A stretch of 64,000 bases of DNA from the NCBI RefSeq assembly GCF_900177625.1, contig NZ_FXAU01000009.1, forward strand, positions 1 through 64,000. Reading direction: 5' to 3'. The position numbers and the translations under genes were made by a program. The stretch comes from Sphingobacterium psychroaquaticum (GTDB taxonomy: Bacteria; Bacteroidota; Bacteroidia; Sphingobacteriales; Sphingobacteriaceae). This document shows, one piece after another, positions 32,637-41,744 of the stretch (position 1 is the first letter of the stretch; every line of letters begins with the position of its first letter). A model generated the notes under the pieces. That model was not told the DNA's origin. It did no database searches and saw nothing but the letters and a program-made list of their open reading frames with translations.

Positions 32637-34853
32637 TTAAAGCGATGCCAATTTAGCGAGGAATGGTTGCCAATCGAAACCAAAACGTACGGGAATCATC
32701 TTTCCTTCAGGTGTAATAATATACTTTGCTGGATATCCTGGCACCTTATAATCGTGTTGCACTTTAGCATCCGACAGGAGTACCGGAATAGAATAACTAT
32801 TGTTTGTTAAAAAGGTTCGAACCTTGTCCGCCGTGTCGTAACAAGCTATCGTAATTAGCTTAATATTAGTGTTCGATTTATCCTGATTATCTGTATAAAA
32901 CTTATTTATTTTGGGCATCTCTGCCACACAGGGACCACACCATGTGCCCCAAAAATCTATCAACGACCACTTTCCTTTTAGGTTTTCAAGCGCCACCTTA
33001 TTTTGCTGCAAATCATACAAAACAAAATCTGGTGCATTAGGGAGCTGTGGGATAATTTCCTGCTTGAAGAAAGTGACAAAAGCCGCTCGTCCCTTCAAGT
33101 TGCTGTAGAAAGTAGCCAGATCATCATAACCATCAGTAGGGTTGTACAAAAACTCCTGCACACGTTTTTCAAGGGCCACATCGGATTGCCCCCTTTTGCT
33201 GAGCTCTTCTATATAGTCATTCGTATAGTTTTCCTTCGACAGGAGAAAAACACGATCATAAAAACTTTCGCGCGCTTTGTCTGCCGCCCCTTTTGGCGAA
33301 TAGAAGGCGGCCCTTTCCAAAGAAGCTAAAGCTTGCTCTTCATTAGTTTTTACTTTTGTTTCATACTGGAGGTAATACGCATATGCCAATAAGCCCTTAT
33401 GCGTTAACCTTCTTTTATTTTCAGGATCTTCAACTAATCGTTGAATCTTATCAATGATCATCTGCAAGTCGGCATCATGGTTTAGATTTTTCTTTATCAA
33501 AATCTGCTGAAGCAACAATGCATAGCGTCCGGCATTACTTTTATTCCATGTTTCCTGATCCCACCCGAGCATTATCTTTTGCCAATACTGCACACTGTCC
33601 ATCTGCGGTGTCCTTAGCGATTTCGCCCAAAACACCAATGGATCAGTTTCTAATTTTTCCTTAGCCGTCATATTAGCATTGATATGCAATAAGGTAGCAA
33701 ATGCTTGTTTATTTTGTTTATCGAGGAGACGTTGTGCTAATGTATTGTGTAGGAAATCATATAAATCTCCCTCACGTAAAAGAGGAATAAGATCAGTCAA
33801 ATCTTCCATAGAAAGACCCTCATCATTAAGCTTATTGCTCAAGTGAAATGTTCCCCTTAATAAAGAAATGGGCATATGGTTCAATTCTGCCCGATAGCGT
33901 TTATAACTGTCTGCCTTTTGCAAACTCCCTAACTTCATCCCAGCATATAGTCGATTATTACTATAATTCGGCTCATAGCTGGCGATGTACTTTTCAACTT
34001 TCAAGCTATCGGTTTTTCCCTTCTCTTTCAGGGCATCGCTCCAATAGCTTCCCCGCATCAACATATCTAAATAATCGCTTCTCACATTTCCTTTCCGTAT
34101 ATAGGCCGTTTGTTCCACATGTAAGTTCGTCTCTCCGTTGATTTGTCTGTTATCAATCTTTAAAGAAAATGATATCTTGCTGTCTAACTTTTTAATCATC
34201 GCGTTACGGGGATCATAACGTACTTCAGCTTGCTGTGTCGATGTGCTATCCGTTTTCGTGAAGGAAACCTGGCGTTCTCCTTTTCCGTTCTTCAAAATCG
34301 CATACGTCGTATTATCGACGACAGCCGTCTTTCCCACAAATTTTGGTTTAAACTTTTTCGATAGATTGGAAAAATAAAGGTGATGCATCAGCTCTTTGAG
34401 GCTTGAATAGATGCTCCCAACAAGTTGCGTACCTACTTCTGATTCGATGACCCAGCGATCGAGCTGTTTCTCTATATATTGACGGACTGGAAGAGAATCT
34501 AATTTAGGAATCCCATCCTGCACAAGGAAAGGTATGGGCTTGTTAAGCATACACATGTATTCGACGGCACGAGATGAGTTCATAAAGTCAGGTTCCATCA
34601 CCTGCTCCCTATAGGAAAATTTTAACATCGAATCCGCGGCATCACGAACCTCCAAGTCCTCAATCGTATAGGTCATCTGTTGGCCACCCCTCGCTGCTTG
34701 ACCTAAAGTTTGCAAGGCTATATAGTAAGTCTCCTGAACTCCTTTAGCACCCGTACTGTTCCTTTCAATAGCGACAATAAAGGTTTCTTTCGTTGCTTTT
34801 TGTGCAAAACAAACGTGCACAAATATAAATACAAGGGTGAGTATCTGTCTCAT
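32637..34853 (-). CDS. TlpA-like thioredoxin-fold secreted protein
   Basis: A 738-residue exported protein (signal peptide to about residue 17, 'VCFAQ'). The last 140 residues are a TlpA/ResA-type thioredoxin domain with the redox pair Cys639 and Cys642 in 'TWCGPCVAEMPK' and cis-Pro in 'VPGYPAKYI'. The first 600 residues form a large helical, TPR-like region without a named domain. Such long fusions are common in Bacteroidota and are presumed periplasmic thiol-disulfide reductases; the partner is unknown. Single gene, with a 197-bp A/T-rich gap to the divergent M60 gene. Confidence 0.85.
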   Translation of the reverse strand: MRQILTLVFIFVHVCFAQKATKETFIVAIERNSTGAKGVQETYYIALQTLGQAARGGQQMTYTIEDLEVRDAADSMLKFSYREQVMEPDFMNSSRAVEYMCMLNKPIPFLVQDGIPKLDSLPVRQYIEKQLDRWVIESEVGTQLVGSIYSSLKELMHHLYFSNLSKKFKPKFVGKTAVVDNTTYAILKNGKGERQVSFTKTDSTSTQQAEVRYDPRNAMIKKLDSKISFSLKIDNRQINGETNLHVEQTAYIRKGNVRSDYLDMLMRGSYWSDALKEKGKTDSLKVEKYIASYEPNYSNNRLYAGMKLGSLQKADSYKRYRAELNHMPISLLRGTFHLSNKLNDEGLSMEDLTDLIPLLREGDLYDFLHNTLAQRLLDKQNKQAFATLLHINANMTAKEKLETDPLVFWAKSLRTPQMDSVQYWQKIMLGWDQETWNKSNAGRYALLLQQILIKKNLNHDADLQMIIDKIQRLVEDPENKRRLTHKGLLAYAYYLQYETKVKTNEEQALASLERAAFYSPKGAADKARESFYDRVFLLSKENYTNDYIEELSKRGQSDVALEKRVQEFLYNPTDGYDDLATFYSNLKGRAAFVTFFKQEIIPQLPNAPDFVLYDLQQNKVALENLKGKWSLIDFWGTWCGPCVAEMPKINKFYTDNQDKSNTNIKLITIACYDTADKVRTFLTNNSYSIPVLLSDAKVQHDYKVPGYPAKYIITPEGKMIPVRFGFDWQPFLAKLASL

Positions 34854-35050
34854 TAAATTAGTTGTTCATCTTGGTTAAACGATAAGCTAAGATGTGTAAA
34901 TTTCTCCACAACAAGAATTTATTTCACTCTTTTTAACAACATGAACAATCAATAATTAAAAAACTAGTAATAAACTATTTACACAATCGTTTGCGTTTAA
35001 AACGGATACAAAACATCGTTTAACAATGCTTATTTTACACAAAAAAAATC

Positions 35051-36859
35051 ATGAAGAAAACCTTACTTTTTGGGTTGCTTTTAGCGGCTCATTATTACGC
35101 CATTGGGCAATCACCGCAAGATCTCAGCGTATTCCAAAACCAGAACCTAACCAAACTCAAAAAAAATGTAACGTTACAACAGATCTCCACCATTAGTTCT
35201 TCAAGTATACAACAGGCGGCTACGGATCTTTTCAACCATACCTACCCACTAAAACAACGCCTACGTTCTTATAGCAGCTACACGAATCCAAAACTACTGG
35301 CTTCACAAATGAAGACCAGTTCTTATTCGGCCTATGAAAATCCGACGGGTATCTACTTTGATGCGAACGACGAAGCGGTCATATGGTTATCAAAAACAGC
35401 AAATCCCGACATCAAGCTCATTGTGGTCAATTGGGATGACAAAAATTTTAAACAAGAAAGTTATCCGTTAAAACCAGGATACAATACTTTTAAGGTAAAA
35501 AATAAAGGGAACAGCTACATTCAGTATTTTACAGACGGTAAGAAACAAGCTGATGTGGAGGTGCATATTTTATCGGGAAAAGTAAACGGGGTTTTTAATC
35601 TTGCTAAAAACAACAACGCAGATTATGTGCGCATGCTGGCAGGCTCTTATGGTCCGGTGGTTGATTTGGTGGGTAAAAAAGTTCACCTGGCATATTCCGT
35701 AAAATCGCTGCAGAAAGAAAATCCGTCGCATGGCGTTGAACTGATGCAGTTGTATGATTCACTCATCACGATTCAGCATGAGATTATGGGATTGGTGAAG
35801 TATAAGAAAGAACCAAAGAACCATATGTTTGGACGCGTTATTTGGGAAGGCTTCATGCATGCCGATCATATAGGTGCTGCCTTTCATGACAACACGATGC
35901 AAAGTGTAGCGAACATACCGAACTTACGCAAGAACTCGTGGGGCGTAGCGCATGAATTTGGCCATGTGAACCAAGTACGTCCGCATATGAAATGGGTCGG
36001 CACAACTGAAGTGACGAATAACATTTATTCCGTTTGGACACAGTACCTTTATAACACAACGGAACCGAAACTGGAACGTGAAGTTTTAAAAGATTACGAT
36101 GAGCGAAAGGTTGGAGGACGTATAACAGCCTATATGGAATCTGCTTTTGTGCATAAACAGCCTTGGCTTACACAAGCGGGGCCAGACCGTTGGGAGCGTG
36201 AGAGACCACGCGACTGGGGTGGTGATCATTTTGTCAAACTTGTTCCGCTTTGGCAGCTTCAGTTGTATTTTGTGGTTGCCGGTGCCGGCAATAGCTGGGG
36301 ACAAAAGGATTTTTATGCCGACATTTTTAACAAGGCTGCTCAGCAAGAGGATGCCGGAGATGCGGGGGACAAGTTTTATCAGTTAGCTTTTGTAAAAAAT
36401 GCATGTGACGCAGCACGCTTGGATCTTACTGACTTTTTTGAGAAATCGGGCATTCTCGCTCCTATCGATTACATTGTCGACGATTATACAGTAGGTCGCA
36501 TGCGTATTACGGAAGCTGATATCAATGAAATAAAACAATATGCGTCTAAGTTTCCTAAACCTTCGACACCCGTTCTACATTATATCACCGCAAATTCAAC
36601 GGATATCTACAAAAATAAACTTCCGCTGAAAGGAGATACTGGAAAAGGGTTTATTAAAGAAGGTGAAAAGATTATTGTGGATAATAGCCAGTGGCAGCAT
36701 GCCGTTGCCTTTGAAACATGGTCGGGTAATAAATTGGTCAAAGTTGCTTTCACGGGTGCTGGTTCGCCGGATGCTTCAAAGACTATAGTTCATATTCCTA
36801 CCGGAACAACAACAGTTCAAGCGATTGGTTGGGATGGTAGTAAAAAGATGGTATTGTAG
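35051..36859 (+). CDS. Secreted M60-family metallopeptidase
   Basis: A 602-residue exported peptidase (signal peptide to about 'AIGQ', residue 19). The N-terminal domain (about 60-200) is the beta-sandwich that precedes M60 catalytic domains. The zinc site is His301-Glu302-x-x-His305 in 'AHEFGHVNQ' with a third ligand Glu320 in 'TTEVTNN', the gluzincin spacing of M60/enhancin enzymes that cut mucin-type and other glycoproteins. It carries a type I signal rather than a lipobox, so it is probably released. A second M60 protein with identical ligand spacing is encoded at 43528-45516. It ends in a hairpin at 36867-36898. Confidence 0.88.
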   Translation: MKKTLLFGLLLAAHYYAIGQSPQDLSVFQNQNLTKLKKNVTLQQISTISSSSIQQAATDLFNHTYPLKQRLRSYSSYTNPKLLASQMKTSSYSAYENPTGIYFDANDEAVIWLSKTANPDIKLIVVNWDDKNFKQESYPLKPGYNTFKVKNKGNSYIQYFTDGKKQADVEVHILSGKVNGVFNLAKNNNADYVRMLAGSYGPVVDLVGKKVHLAYSVKSLQKENPSHGVELMQLYDSLITIQHEIMGLVKYKKEPKNHMFGRVIWEGFMHADHIGAAFHDNTMQSVANIPNLRKNSWGVAHEFGHVNQVRPHMKWVGTTEVTNNIYSVWTQYLYNTTEPKLEREVLKDYDERKVGGRITAYMESAFVHKQPWLTQAGPDRWERERPRDWGGDHFVKLVPLWQLQLYFVVAGAGNSWGQKDFYADIFNKAAQQEDAGDAGDKFYQLAFVKNACDAARLDLTDFFEKSGILAPIDYIVDDYTVGRMRITEADINEIKQYASKFPKPSTPVLHYITANSTDIYKNKLPLKGDTGKGFIKEGEKIIVDNSQWQHAVAFETWSGNKLVKVAFTGAGSPDASKTIVHIPTGTTTVQAIGWDGSKKMVL

Positions 36860-36866
36860 TTTTTCC

Positions 36867-36898
36867 TGTATAAGGCCGGTTTTGATCGGTCTTATACA
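36867..36898 (+). terminator. Hairpin after the M60 gene
   Basis: TGTATAAGGCCG (36867-36878) pairs with CGGTCTTATACA (36887-36898) over 12 bp with one G-U and an 8-nt loop, 7 bp after the stop. The T-tract is weak. Confidence 0.65.
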
Positions 36899-37048
36899 TT
36901 TATCAAAATCAATTTCCTTCTCACTTTAAAAACGGTCCATCTCTTCCAATACGCACGTATTATACCCCTTAAGTTTACTCCAACACAGCATTCCTCGTTA
37001 AGGAACCCCAACACTAAACCGGGCTACCTCCTATATACAAACTGGATC

Positions 37049-37079
37049 ATTAAACCCTCCGGAAGGCTTAATACTTTTG
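37049..37079 (+). promoter_or_regulatory. Putative promoter with overlapping 24-bp operator dyad, upstream of bioB
   Basis: A dyad centred on TCCGGA spans 37049-37072, with 20 of 24 positions matching its own reverse complement and outer arms ATTAA/TTAAT. It runs directly into TACTTTTG (37072-37079), a good -7 box. A repressor bound at the dyad would block this promoter. The site does not match the classical BirA consensus. Transcription would start near 37086, 230 nt before bioB. Confidence 0.45.
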
Positions 37080-37093
37080 TCAAAAGCAAAGGT

Positions 37094-37171
37094 ATGAAAG
37101 ATACATTGGCAGTTGTTGCAAAAAATAAAACACCACAATACGAAAGGTTAAGCACAGGCTTATTCCCGTAA
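37094..37171 (+). CDS. Putative 25-residue leader peptide upstream of bioB
   Basis: A short frame starts with ATG at 37094, about 8 nt after the predicted transcription start, and runs to TAA at 37171. It encodes 25 residues beginning MKDTLAVVAKNKT and ending YERLSTGLFP, so the last codon before the stop is Pro, as in some arrest peptides. It is followed by repeated ACAG...CTTATTCC segments and an ACAGGAA/TTCCTGT hairpin (37200-37224), which could couple its translation to bioB expression. No family is recognised. The remainder of the 454-bp gap shows no further gene. A chance frame cannot be excluded. Confidence 0.35.
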   Translation: MKDTLAVVAKNKTPQYERLSTGLFP

Positions 37172-37199
37172 ATCCCTTCCTTCAAAACAATAGATTCCT

Positions 37200-37224
37200 A
37201 CAGGAAACGACAGCTTATTCCTGT
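37200..37224 (+). other. Hairpin in the bioB leader
   Basis: ACAGGAA (37200-37206) pairs with TTCCTGT (37218-37224) around an 11-nt loop. The ACAGG near 37157 at the end of the leader frame could compete for the same right arm, so attenuator-like switching is conceivable. Confidence 0.35.
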
Positions 37225-37313
37225 TCGGACTTCCACATTACTTTTATCGACAGAAATACTGACCAAGACAACTGAAGTAACTTGAAACGATCTACAGCAA
37301 AACAACAAAGAAC

Positions 37314-38288
37314 ATGAATAATACAGGAACATTACGCCACGACTGGACAAAACCCGAACTATTAGCAATTTACGAACGTCCGTTATTGGATCTCATATAT
37401 GAAGCGGCTACTATACACCGTACTTGGCACAAAGCAGATGAAATACAAATATCAACCTTACTCTCCGTGAAGACGGGCGGTTGTCCGGAGGATTGTTCGT
37501 ATTGTGGGCAAGCGGCACGCTACCATACCGACATCAATGTCCAAGCCCTCCTACCGACGGAAACCGTGCTTGCACATGCACAAAAAGCAAAAGATGCAGG
37601 CTCTTCGCGATTCTGCATGGCTGCGGCCTGGCGTGAGGTACGAGACAACCGAGATTTTGATCGTATTATCGATATGGTAAAAGGTGTAAATAATCTCGGC
37701 ATGGAGGTTTGTTGTACCCTGGGTATGCTAACCGAGCAACAGGCACAACGCCTGCATGAAGCGGGTGTCCATGCCTATAATCATAACCTCGACACGTCCG
37801 AAGAATATTACAAAGAGATCATATCTACGCGTTCTTTTGATCATCGACTCGATACGATAAAGCATGTCCGAAAAGCGGGGATGACCGTTTGTTCGGGCGG
37901 AATTATTGGTTTGGGCGAAACTGCAGAAGATCGGATGTCTATGTTGCTGACGTTGGCCAATATGGAAACGCATCCGGAGTCGGTTCCTATCAACGCTTTA
38001 GCGCGGGTAAAAGGAACGCCATTGGAGAATAATCCGAAAATAGACATATGGGAAATGGTGCGCATGGTGGCAACAGCTCGGATTGCGATGCCCGCCTCTA
38101 TGGTCCGCCTAAGCGCTGGCCGTATCGAGATGACGGAGACCGAACAAGCGTGGTGCTTTATGGCTGGAGCAAACTCTATTTTTACGGGTGAACGGGAAAC
38201 ATTACTGGTAACACCTAATCCAGGCGTGTCAGAGGATAAGCAAATGCTGACCAACTTAGGCCTAAAGCCGATGCGTTCCAAGCGATAG
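37314..38288 (+). CDS. bioB: Biotin synthase BioB
   Basis: A 324-residue radical-SAM enzyme inserting sulphur into dethiobiotin, the last step of biotin synthesis. The 4Fe-4S ligands Cys57, Cys61 and Cys64 sit in 'GGCPEDCSYCGQA'. The 2Fe-2S site residues occur in 'CMAAAWRE', 'CCTLGML', 'CSGGIIGLGE' and the Arg in 'VRLSAGR'. 'YNHNLDTSEEYY' is also conserved. Other biotin genes (bioA, D, F) are absent here, so bioB is an orphan with a long, structured leader. It is closed by a strong terminator at 38296-38330. Confidence 0.96.
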   Translation: MNNTGTLRHDWTKPELLAIYERPLLDLIYEAATIHRTWHKADEIQISTLLSVKTGGCPEDCSYCGQAARYHTDINVQALLPTETVLAHAQKAKDAGSSRFCMAAAWREVRDNRDFDRIIDMVKGVNNLGMEVCCTLGMLTEQQAQRLHEAGVHAYNHNLDTSEEYYKEIISTRSFDHRLDTIKHVRKAGMTVCSGGIIGLGETAEDRMSMLLTLANMETHPESVPINALARVKGTPLENNPKIDIWEMVRMVATARIAMPASMVRLSAGRIEMTETEQAWCFMAGANSIFTGERETLLVTPNPGVSEDKQMLTNLGLKPMRSKR

Positions 38289-38295
38289 CAAAAAA

Positions 38296-38330
38296 AAAAG
38301 GAGTTCCTTCGATTTGCAGGAACTCCTTTT
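38296..38330. terminator. Bidirectional terminator between bioB and trxB
   Basis: AAAAGGAGTTCCT (38296-38308) pairs with AGGAACTCCTTTT (38318-38330) around a 9-nt loop; A-rich left and T-rich right flanks serve both convergent genes. Confidence 0.93.
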
Positions 38331-38371
38331 CAGTATCAAGATAGCTGGATAAAACCAGCCCAAAGTTTTAC

Positions 38372-39334
38372 TTATTCGCCACTTTCTTTAGCTGCTAAGT
38401 AGCGTTCCGCCTCCAGTGCAGCCATACATCCCGTTCCAGCAGCTGTAATAGCCTGACGATAGATATGATCTTGTACGTCACCACATGCAAAAACACCTGG
38501 AATATTCGTAGCCGTACTGTCAGATTTTGTAACCAAGTAACCTGTTTCATCCATATCCAATACGCCTTGGAACAACTCCGTATTCGGCTTATGCCCAATA
38601 GCAACGAAGAAACCTGTAACATCCAATACGCGTGTTTCCTTTGTTTGGTTATTCACGACGCGTACGGCATTCACCCCTTGTTCACCACCTAAGATCTCTT
38701 CGGTCTCGGTATTGAAAAGTACTTCAATGTTCGCTGTATTTTGAACACGGTGTACCATCGCTTTAGATGCTTTAAATTCATCCTTACGTACCACCATGTA
38801 AACTTTTCTACACAATTTAGCTAAATAAGTTGCTTCTTCTGCTGCTGTATCACCTGCCCCTACGATCGCTACATCTTGTCCTTTGAAAAAGAAACCATCA
38901 CATACCGCACAAGCCGAAACACCAAAACCATTATACTTCTCTTCAGACGGTAAACCCAACCATTTTGCAGTTGCTCCAGTTGCGATAATAACCGTTTCTG
39001 CACTCACCCATTTCGTACCATCAATCTCTACTTTATGCGTACCGCCATCTTTTGAAAACTCTACTTTCGTCGCATATCCAAAACGAACATCCGTACCAAA
39101 GCGCTCTGCTTGCGCTTTCAGGTCTTCCATCATAATTGGTCCTGTAATACCTTGTGGATATCCAGGGAAATTATCTACTTCTGTGGTTTGTGTCAACTGA
39201 CCTCCGGGAACAATCCCTGTGTATACCACCGGTTTCAGATCTGCACGTGCTGCGTAAATTGCAGCCGTATATCCTGCCGGTCCTGAACCAATAATAACGC
39301 ACTGTAAGTGCTCCATTTCTGCCTGATTAGTCAT
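38372..39334 (-). CDS. trxB: Thioredoxin-disulfide reductase TrxB
   Basis: A 320-residue flavoprotein reducing thioredoxin with NADPH. The FAD motif 'CVIIGSGPAGYTAAIYAARA' is at the N-terminus, the redox Cys142 and Cys145 in 'SACAVCDGFFF', the NADPH motif 'VAIVGAGDTAAEEA', and the C-terminal FAD motif 'IPGVFACGDVQD'. ATG 39334 is chosen; a TTG start at 39361 would add nine Asn/Lys-rich residues and overlap the upstream gene. It follows the exonuclease gene by 16 bp and is probably co-transcribed. Confidence 0.96.
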   Translation of the reverse strand: MTNQAEMEHLQCVIIGSGPAGYTAAIYAARADLKPVVYTGIVPGGQLTQTTEVDNFPGYPQGITGPIMMEDLKAQAERFGTDVRFGYATKVEFSKDGGTHKVEIDGTKWVSAETVIIATGATAKWLGLPSEEKYNGFGVSACAVCDGFFFKGQDVAIVGAGDTAAEEATYLAKLCRKVYMVVRKDEFKASKAMVHRVQNTANIEVLFNTETEEILGGEQGVNAVRVVNNQTKETRVLDVTGFFVAIGHKPNTELFQGVLDMDETGYLVTKSDSTATNIPGVFACGDVQDHIYRQAITAAGTGCMAALEAERYLAAKESGE

Positions 39335-39350
39335 TTTATTTTTATAATTG

Positions 39351-40286
39351 TTATTTTCCAAATTTACCCTGTAAGTTCTTTAGCATATCTGATGTAATAG
39401 GCTTTGCCGGTTCACTTACTTTCGTTTGTTGTACTTTTACTTTGTTCACCGCCGCACGCTCTTGCTGTTGCGCATCCCTTTTCTGGCTACGGTGTTCGTT
39501 CCACAACTGTTCCAATACTTTTTTCGTATACAACGGGAAGTCTCCATTCTGCATCCAAGCGTAATAGCTAGGTTCCACTTCAAACACATGGGTAACCTTC
39601 TTCCCTTTATGTTTACCAAAATTAATTGTTGCATCACCGTCAGCATCAAAGACTAGACGGCCGGCAAAATCAACCGGATTACTTAAGTTGGTAAATTTAT
39701 GCAAAGCTTCCACATCATTTACAACTGGGGTTGTAACATTTCCGTGCTTGTCTTCATAAGCCACTCCTTCGTATTTTGTCAGCTGTGCCTTCAACACTTC
39801 ATATGTCGCACGAACATCAGCTTCTGCCGTATGCGCATTATCTAAGTTCTCATTACAATAGAATCGATACGCCGCTTTTAGCGTCCGCTGTTCCATTTGA
39901 TGGAAAATATTTTGTACATCTACAAAAGCTCTACCGGTCAAAGAAAACTCAACGCGCGCGCGGATGAATTCTTCCATAAGCATCGGGATATCAAATTTAT
40001 TGGAATTATATCCTGCTAAATCAGCATCTCCAATAAAAGCAGCAATCTCTGCCGCTTTCTCCTTAAAAGGAGGAAGATCTTTCACATCTTCGTCATAAAT
40101 ACCGTGGAACATGGAAGACTCTGCTGGTATAGGCATTTCTGGATTGATACGCATCGTTAATACCTGCTCCTCTCCACTTGGCAACACTTTTAAGATCGCG
40201 ATCTCAACAATCCGATCTACTGAAATATTTACCCCCGTGGTCTCTAAATCGAAAAAAGCCAAAGGACGTTTAAGTTGTAATTCCAT
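39351..40286 (-). CDS. DnaQ-like 3'-5' exonuclease
   Basis: A 311-residue protein whose first 170 residues are a DEDDh exonuclease: Exo I 'FFDLETTGVN' (Asp13, Glu15), Exo II around 'DLAGYNSNKFDIPML', and Exo III 'NAHTAEADVRATYEV' with the catalytic His and Asp. The middle (about 200-260) holds a small 'INFGKHKGKKVTHV...PSYYAWMQNGDFP' module often found after bacterial DnaQ-like proteins. The C-terminal 50 residues are charged and low in structure. It probably acts in DNA or RNA end trimming rather than as the replicative proofreader; that distinction is inferred. A TATTTTTG box at 40323 to 40316 is a likely -7 element. Confidence 0.88.
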   Translation of the reverse strand: MELQLKRPLAFFDLETTGVNISVDRIVEIAILKVLPSGEEQVLTMRINPEMPIPAESSMFHGIYDEDVKDLPPFKEKAAEIAAFIGDADLAGYNSNKFDIPMLMEEFIRARVEFSLTGRAFVDVQNIFHQMEQRTLKAAYRFYCNENLDNAHTAEADVRATYEVLKAQLTKYEGVAYEDKHGNVTTPVVNDVEALHKFTNLSNPVDFAGRLVFDADGDATINFGKHKGKKVTHVFEVEPSYYAWMQNGDFPLYTKKVLEQLWNEHRSQKRDAQQQERAAVNKVKVQQTKVSEPAKPITSDMLKNLQGKFGK

Positions 40287-40315
40287 CTATATTTTTTACT
40301 TAAAAACTTAGGTTA

Positions 40316-40323
40316 CAAAAATA
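40316..40323 (-). promoter_or_regulatory. -7 box upstream of the exonuclease-trxB pair
   Basis: TATTTTTG on the minus strand, 30 bp before the exonuclease ATG. A second TATATTTG lies at 40477 to 40470. Neither has a clear TTG partner. These two boxes and the terminator at 40561-40588 are all that I see in the 336-bp gap 40287-40622. Confidence 0.4.
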
Positions 40324-40560
40324 CGAAACTCTTTCCGTGTTCTTGATACCACCGGAAAGAATTGACATTATTCCTATCTTTTAACCCAAGCTTTATTGTT
40401 TCGACGATTTTTCAAGGCAGTTTCAAAAAAAATTCTATAAAATAAAGAATAAGCCTTTATGCAAGCGTACAAATATAAGAGGGAAATTTTCGATTATTGA
40501 ATCGTACCGATCAGGAAAGAAGGAAGCGAACATTGTTCACAAGAAATGATTCGAGCATAA

Positions 40561-40588
40561 AAAAGGCCGCTAAAAATAGCGACCTTTT
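40561..40588 (-). terminator. Terminator at the end of the SusCD operon
   Basis: AAAAGGCCGCTA (40561-40572) pairs with TAGCGACCTTTT (40577-40588) with one mismatch and an AAAA loop, 35 bp after the last stop of the operon. It is nearly the same sequence as the hairpin at 61255-61298. Confidence 0.85.
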
Positions 40589-40622
40589 CTTGACTAAGAT
40601 AACACAATAATGCGCTATCTCT

Positions 40623-41741
40623 TTATGGTTTAATCACTAGAAAACGTTCTTTAAGAGAGATTTCACCCATTGTCAAATAAGCAAGGTTATTAACACTGGT
40701 TTTGAATAATAATCGTACATATTTCGTTTCAACAGGTGTCGTTAAATTATAGGATAAAACGGCGGCATTGGTTACCGTTGTATTTACAAAAGACTGTTTC
40801 GTAACAAAGTTAACACCGTCGGTACTCGTTTGAAAATCGAAATCTTTAGGTGCCCCACTGCCGTTATTATGTCTTAGATTAAGAATAAAACCACCTAAAT
40901 CACGAACCTTATTTAAGGTTAATGTAGCGTGATGTGGCCAAGGTAAAACGGTTCCGCTATAAGGAGAGTGCCAAAAAGTGTCCGTTGCACCATCAATTAA
41001 AGCTGCAGCACCACCACCATCGCCACTTTGATTTGAACTTACCGCAGCAGTCCATCCTGTTTTCTGTGCAGCAGTAGTAAGATCTGTTGTAGAGAAGCCA
41101 TAATTTACGGTATGTTTCGCCACATTACCCAAACTATCCCTTATTTGTAACTCAGCAGATACACCATACTTACCACTAAATGAAAAGTTGCCTTTCTCTG
41201 TTGTGCTATTAATCTTCTCGGTCTTCTGTCCGCTCGCAGTTGTATGTATAATACTAATTTCTACCCCTCTCGTCAGTGGGTTACTCCATTCCAGAACGAC
41301 GTTATTATCTAATGCACTCGCGCCAACGAAGTTGATTATATCATCGATATACAACCCTTTATTTTTTACTTTCTTACTTGTCGCAGACGTTTCAATACCA
41401 CTTTTTCCGATACTGCTTAGCTTAAATTCAAATTCTCCGACATCACTCGTTGTAAGAATCAAATTCTTGCTAAAGTCTGTCACTACAATCTCCTTATTCT
41501 CTGTCCCTTCCTTATATACGACCTTTACTTTTTCTACTTTCTCACTAAAAACGGGCCACTTAAATGTAAATTTCTTCTCATATCCGCCCTCAATTTGTAC
41601 ATCGGTCGGCTTTACAATAATATCTATCGGTTCTTTATCTTCGTTTTTAGCAACTTGCTCCGGAAAAACCAAGGTATCCTTTATACAAGAAGATAAGAGG
41701 AGCAAACCGATTGCCACAAAGCTGAATCTAATTTCCTTCAT
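40623..41741 (-). CDS. Surface lipoprotein with fibronectin-like and discoidin (F5/8C) domains
   Basis: A 372-residue lipoprotein (lipobox 'LLLSSC', Cys19) matching DUF4959-type proteins. The N-terminal 40-220 has beta-sandwich repeats ('KKFTFKWPVFSEKVEKVKVVY', 'DNNVVLEWSNPLTRGVEISII' as landmarks), and the C-terminal 230-365 is an F5/8 type C carbohydrate-binding-like domain ('AAALIDGATDTFWHSPY', 'HHATLTLNKVRDLGGFIL', 'FDFQTSTDGVNF'). It is the last gene of the 11-gene operon, 3 bp after the phosphatase-like gene. It probably displays a glycan- or glycoprotein-binding module at the cell surface; the ligand is unknown. Confidence 0.85.
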   Translation of the reverse strand: MKEIRFSFVAIGLLLLSSCIKDTLVFPEQVAKNEDKEPIDIIVKPTDVQIEGGYEKKFTFKWPVFSEKVEKVKVVYKEGTENKEIVVTDFSKNLILTTSDVGEFEFKLSSIGKSGIETSATSKKVKNKGLYIDDIINFVGASALDNNVVLEWSNPLTRGVEISIIHTTASGQKTEKINSTTEKGNFSFSGKYGVSAELQIRDSLGNVAKHTVNYGFSTTDLTTAAQKTGWTAAVSSNQSGDGGGAAALIDGATDTFWHSPYSGTVLPWPHHATLTLNKVRDLGGFILNLRHNNGSGAPKDFDFQTSTDGVNFVTKQSFVNTTVTNAAVLSYNLTTPVETKYVRLLFKTSVNNLAYLTMGEISLKERFLVIKP

Positions 41742-41744
41742 AAT

